NCBI RefSeq assembly: GCF_020711255.1
Contig: NZ_JAJFAW010000015.1
Span: 62,001-126,000, forward strand
DNA: 64,000 nucleotides
Direction of reading: 5' to 3'
Source: Hymenobacter plasmatis
GTDB lineage: Bacteria > Bacteroidota > Bacteroidia > Cytophagales > Hymenobacteraceae
Positions 60,648 through 64,000 of the stretch are shown one piece after another. The notes below the pieces were generated by a model. The model saw only the letters and a program-made list of their open reading frames with translations, ran no database searches and was not told where the DNA came from. Every line of letters starts with the position of its first letter. Within the stretch, counting starts at the first letter, position 1. Made by a program: the position numbers and the translations under genes.

Positions 60648-63110
60648 ATGCCTACCCTGAAAACCCTTGCCGCCGCATTGGTGCTGCTGGCCACCCTTCG
60701 GGGCACGGCCCAAACCCGGCAGGAATACCTTCTGGATACCAACTGGAAATTCATGAAGGGCGAGGTGGCCGAGGCCGCCGCTCCAGCTTTTCAGGATGCG
60801 AAATGGCAGTCGGTAACCGTACCGCACGATTGGGCTATCTACGGGCCCTTCGATGGCAAGAACGACCTGCAGGCCGTTAAAATTGAGCAGAACAACGAGC
60901 AGGCGGCGACCCTAAAAGCCGGGCGCACGGGCGGGCTGCCCTTCATCGGTACGGGCTGGTACCGGCGGCCGCTGGCGGTGCCGCAGTTTGGGCCCGGCCG
61001 GCGGGCCGTGCTGCTCTTTGACGGGGCGATGAGCAACGCGCACGTGTTTGTAAACGGCAAGGAAGTGGGCTACTGGCCGTACGGCTACAACTCGTTTTCC
61101 TTTGACATTACCTCCTACCTGCGGGCCGACGGCAACAACACGCTGGCCGTGCGCCTGCAAAACCAGCCGGAATCGTCGCGCTGGTACCCCGGCGCGGGGC
61201 TGTACCGCAACGTGCACTTGATTGTGACCGACGACGTGCACATTCCGGTGTGGGGCACTTACCTGACTACGCCCGAAATCACCGCTACTAGCGCTCAAGT
61301 AAAGCTCAAAACCAAGATTGAAACTCCCAGCGGGGCATTCCAACCGCTGCGGCTGCAAACCGAAATCCGGGACGCAGCCGGCAAGGTGGTGGCTACCACC
61401 ACCACGGCGCTGGTAACCACCAACGCGTTGGAATTCGAGCAAAACCTGACGGTGCCCAACCCAAAGCTGTGGTCGCCGGAAACGCCGATTTTGTACACGG
61501 CGGCCTCGAAGCTGTATGCCGGCGAGGTGCTGAAAGACGAGTACCGCACCCGGTTTGGCATTCGCTCGTTCAAGTTTGAGGCCGGCAAAGGTTTTTCACT
61601 GAATGGCAAGGCCCGCAAGTTCCGGGGCGTGTGCAACCACCACGATTTGGGCCCGCTAGGCGCCGCCGTGAACGTGGCCGCCCTGCGCCGCCAGCTGGCC
61701 TTGCTTAAGGAAATGGGCGCCGATGCCATCCGCACTTCGCACAATATGCCGGCGCCCGAGCTGGTGAGCCTGGCCGACGAAATGGGCTTTATGCTGATGG
61801 TAGAGGCCTTTGATGAGTGGAAAGCACCGAAGGTGAAGAACGGCTACAGCCAGTATTTTGACGATTGGGCTGAAAAAGACCTGGTGAACATGGTGCACCG
61901 TGACCGCAACCATCCCTCGGTCATCATGTGGAGCATTGGCAACGAGGTGCCAGACCAAAGCACCCCCAACGGCAGCCAGATTGCCAAGCGCCTGCAGGAC
62001 ATTGTGCACCGCGAAGACCCCACGCGCCTCGTGGCCGCGGGCATGGACCGCTTCGACGACGACTTCAAAAACAACTTCGCGCAGGTGCTCGACATCCCCG
62101 GTTTCAACTACAAGCCGCACCGGTACCCGGAAGCGCTGGGCCAGCTGCCGCAGGGATTCCTGCTGGGTTCCGAAACCGCCTCCACGGTCAGCAGCCGCGG
62201 GGTGTACAAGTTTCCGGTGGTGAAGGCCAAGGAGAAGAAGTACCCCGACAACCAGTCGTCGTCCTACGACCTGGAATCCTGCAACTGGTCACAAATCCCC
62301 GACGAGGAATTTGTGGCTCAGGACGACCAGCCCAAAGTACTGGGTGAGTTCGTGTGGACCGGTTTCGACTACCTGGGCGAGCCGACGCCCTACGATGAGA
62401 AGTGGCCCTCGCACAGCTCCTACTTCGGCATCATTGACCTAGCCGGCCTGCCCAAGGACCGCTACTACCTCTACCGCGCCCGCTGGAATACAGCCCAGCC
62501 CACGCTGCACCTGCTCCCGCACTGGACCTGGCCCGGCCGCGAAGGCCAGCCCACGCCGGTGTTCTGCTACACCAGCTACCCATCGGCCGAGCTGTTCGTG
62601 AACGGCAAAAGCCAGGGGCGCCAGACCAAGCTGGCCTCCGACCGGCCCGAAACGCGCTACCGCCTGATGTGGGAAGACGTGAAGTATGCCCCCGGCACGC
62701 TCAAGGTAGTGGCCTACGATGCCCAGGGCAACGCCGTGGCCACCGAGCAGGTAAAGACTGCCGGCAAGCCCCACCACATCCGCCTGGTGGCCGACCGCCC
62801 AGCCCTGACAGCCGACGGCCGGGACCTGGCCTTCGTGACGGCCCGCGTGGAGGATGCGCAGGGCAACCTCTGCCCCGATGCCGCTAACGAGCTGCACTTT
62901 GCCGTGACGGGCGCGGGCCGCTTCCACGCCGTAGCCAACGGCGACCCTACGAGCCTGGAGTCATTCCAGCAGCCCCAGATGCGGGCTTTCCATGGCCAGC
63001 TTGTGGCCATAGTGGAGGCTGGCAAAACGGCCGGCGCCGTGCGGCTGCAGGCCACGGGCACCGGCCTGCAAACCGGCACCGTGGAGCTGAAGACGAGCAG
63101 CCCGAAATAA
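60648..63110 (+). CDS. Glycoside hydrolase family 2 (beta-galactosidase-like), exported
   Basis: 820 residues from ATG 60648, with a signal peptide ending near RGTAQT. Domain order is that of GH2: a sugar-binding jellyroll (about 40-190), an immunoglobulin-like domain (about 195-300), a TIM barrel (about 305-590) with acid/base Glu433 in WSIGNEVPD and nucleophile Glu509 in LLGSETAS, then DUF4982 and a C-terminal Ig-like domain. It probably cleaves beta-galactosides or related plant glycans in the periplasm. No SusC/SusD genes or regulator are near, so it is not part of a visible polysaccharide utilisation locus. Confidence 0.9.
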   Translation: MPTLKTLAAALVLLATLRGTAQTRQEYLLDTNWKFMKGEVAEAAAPAFQDAKWQSVTVPHDWAIYGPFDGKNDLQAVKIEQNNEQAATLKAGRTGGLPFIGTGWYRRPLAVPQFGPGRRAVLLFDGAMSNAHVFVNGKEVGYWPYGYNSFSFDITSYLRADGNNTLAVRLQNQPESSRWYPGAGLYRNVHLIVTDDVHIPVWGTYLTTPEITATSAQVKLKTKIETPSGAFQPLRLQTEIRDAAGKVVATTTTALVTTNALEFEQNLTVPNPKLWSPETPILYTAASKLYAGEVLKDEYRTRFGIRSFKFEAGKGFSLNGKARKFRGVCNHHDLGPLGAAVNVAALRRQLALLKEMGADAIRTSHNMPAPELVSLADEMGFMLMVEAFDEWKAPKVKNGYSQYFDDWAEKDLVNMVHRDRNHPSVIMWSIGNEVPDQSTPNGSQIAKRLQDIVHREDPTRLVAAGMDRFDDDFKNNFAQVLDIPGFNYKPHRYPEALGQLPQGFLLGSETASTVSSRGVYKFPVVKAKEKKYPDNQSSSYDLESCNWSQIPDEEFVAQDDQPKVLGEFVWTGFDYLGEPTPYDEKWPSHSSYFGIIDLAGLPKDRYYLYRARWNTAQPTLHLLPHWTWPGREGQPTPVFCYTSYPSAELFVNGKSQGRQTKLASDRPETRYRLMWEDVKYAPGTLKVVAYDAQGNAVATEQVKTAGKPHHIRLVADRPALTADGRDLAFVTARVEDAQGNLCPDAANELHFAVTGAGRFHAVANGDPTSLESFQQPQMRAFHGQLVAIVEAGKTAGAVRLQATGTGLQTGTVELKTSSPK

Positions 63111-63118
63111 GCAGGTAC

Positions 63119-63940
63119 CTACCCGCGCTGCCGCACGGCCTCGAAGGTGAGCACGGCGGTGGCCACGCTCACGTTGAGCGAGTCGATGCGGCCGCGCATG
63201 GGCACGATGATGGTTTCGTCACAGGACGCGCGCAGCTGGGGCGTGAGTCCGTCGGCTTCGGTACCCATCACCAGGGCCGTGGGGCCGCGGAAGTCGCACT
63301 CGGTGTACGGGTGGGCTTCGGGGGCCAGGGCCGCGGCGTAGCTGCGGATGCCTTTTTCTTTCAGAAAATCCAGAATATCAGGCACCGGCGCGGCCACCGT
63401 GGGCACCGTAAACACGCACCCGATGCTGGCCCGGATAACGTTGGGGTTGAATAAATCGGTGCGCGGGTCGCCGATGAGCACGGCGTCGACGGGGGCGGCA
63501 TCGGCCGTGCGGAGTACTGCGCCGAGGTTGCCGGGCTTTTCCACGGCTTCGAGCACGATGACTAGGGGGTTGGGCGGCAGGCGCAGGTCGGCCAGGGTGC
63601 GGGCGGGGGTGCGCAGCACGGCCAGCAAGCCATCGGAACCTTCGCGGTAGGCTACTTTTTCGAACACCGGGCGCGTGACTTCGAACCACTCCGGGGCCGC
63701 GGCGCTATCGGCAAACAGGCTTTGCAGGGCGGCCAGGCCGGTTTCCCCGGCCAGTTCGGGGCAGGTGTACACGGTGGCCACCGCCACGCCGGCCTCCACG
63801 GCAATGGTGAGCTCGCGCAGGCCTTCTACCAGGGTGAGGCCCAGCGCGCGGCGCTCCGCCGATTTTTGCTGGAGGCGCAGCAGCTGTTTGATGCGCGGGT
63901 TTTGGGGGCTACTGAGGCGGTCGGAGGGGGCAAGCGGCAT
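63119..63940 (-). CDS. RNA 2'-O-methyltransferase, TrmH/SpoU family
   Basis: 273 residues from the ATG at 63940. The N-terminal RNA-binding part (about 10-105) contains NPRIKQLLRLQQKSAERRALGLTLVEGLRELTIA. The SPOUT catalytic domain (about 125-270) has the three family motifs: LVIVLEAVEKPGNLGAVLRTADA, ALVMGTEADGLTPQL and IPMRGRIDSLNVSVATAVLTFE, which form the trefoil knot that binds SAM. The RNA target (rRNA or tRNA) cannot be told. It converges on the GH2 gene with only 8 bases between stops. Confidence 0.92.
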   Translation of the reverse strand: MPLAPSDRLSSPQNPRIKQLLRLQQKSAERRALGLTLVEGLRELTIAVEAGVAVATVYTCPELAGETGLAALQSLFADSAAAPEWFEVTRPVFEKVAYREGSDGLLAVLRTPARTLADLRLPPNPLVIVLEAVEKPGNLGAVLRTADAAPVDAVLIGDPRTDLFNPNVIRASIGCVFTVPTVAAPVPDILDFLKEKGIRSYAAALAPEAHPYTECDFRGPTALVMGTEADGLTPQLRASCDETIIVPMRGRIDSLNVSVATAVLTFEAVRQRG

Positions 63941-63945
63941 GAGCG

Positions 63946-63953
63946 CAAAGATA
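63946..63953 (-). promoter_or_regulatory. Promoter box TATCTTTG for the SpoU methyltransferase
   Basis: A TAnnTTTG match on the minus strand, 5 bases before the ATG, which implies a very short or absent leader. Confidence 0.5.
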
Positions 63954-64000
63954 CCTGCCCGCGACCCAGCCCAACCCTGGCCTTGGCGCCAGCGTAGGGC

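Overview
The window looks like a piece of chromosome from a high-GC member of the Bacteroidota, most likely the Hymenobacter group (Cytophagales). The support is: Bacteroidota-type promoters of the form TAnnTTTG upstream of many housekeeping genes, almost no Shine-Dalgarno sequences, atpD-atpC split from the rest of the ATP synthase genes, families largely restricted to this phylum (IPExxxVDY protein, PorV-like barrel, DUF3857 transglutaminase-like proteins, DUF4136 lipoproteins), and short palindromic repeats in the intergenic gaps. The genus is an inference from overall character, not from a search.

Layout. 1-5.7 kb is a purine (urate/allantoin) degradation block: on the minus strand allantoinase, allantoate amidohydrolase and a truncated (S)-ureidoglycine aminohydrolase; on the plus strand a membrane urate oxidase with a C-terminal cytochrome c domain and an XdhC-type xanthine dehydrogenase maturation factor. 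6-12 kb holds two tandem DUF4136 lipoproteins, an ABC exporter, an outer membrane barrel and an MFS permease. 12-19 kb is an array of three exported DUF3857/transglutaminase-like proteins plus a small exported protein. 19-22.2 kb is a minus-strand pair: an exported helix-hairpin-helix protein with a probable outer membrane barrel, and a PorV/PorQ-like barrel. 22.3-24.3 kb has a YgjP-type metalloprotease, YidD and a lipoprotein.

24.4-41.5 kb is mostly housekeeping: lgt, nadE, rnc, fabF, acpP, the IPExxxVDY protein, pyk, rpsT, a YheT hydrolase, rsmG, an ECF-like sigma factor overlapping a glycosyltransferase, tgt, an LptF/G permease, an EamA permease and ispE. 41.6-44.1 kb is a PglC/PglD/PglE-like trio for an amino-sugar glycan. 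44.1-64 kb continues with an MFS permease, a Cys/Met-metabolism PLP enzyme, atpC/atpD, tRNA-Gln, prs, an acetyltransferase, L25, pth, metG, an AT-hook histone-like protein, a DUF3050 protein, msrB, typA, two unknown proteins, a GH2 glycosidase and an RNA methyltransferase.

No phage, insertion sequence, CRISPR array or recognisable defence island was seen. The most unusual content is: (i) modular palindromic repeats, sometimes nested inside each other and around terminators, that in two places supply the 3' end of a coding region; (ii) the exported helix-hairpin-helix/barrel pair; (iii) the DUF3857 array, in which two members have lost the transglutaminase cysteine and the third keeps it; (iv) the AT-hook protein. 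Functional statements rest on family recognition by reading; no database search was run.
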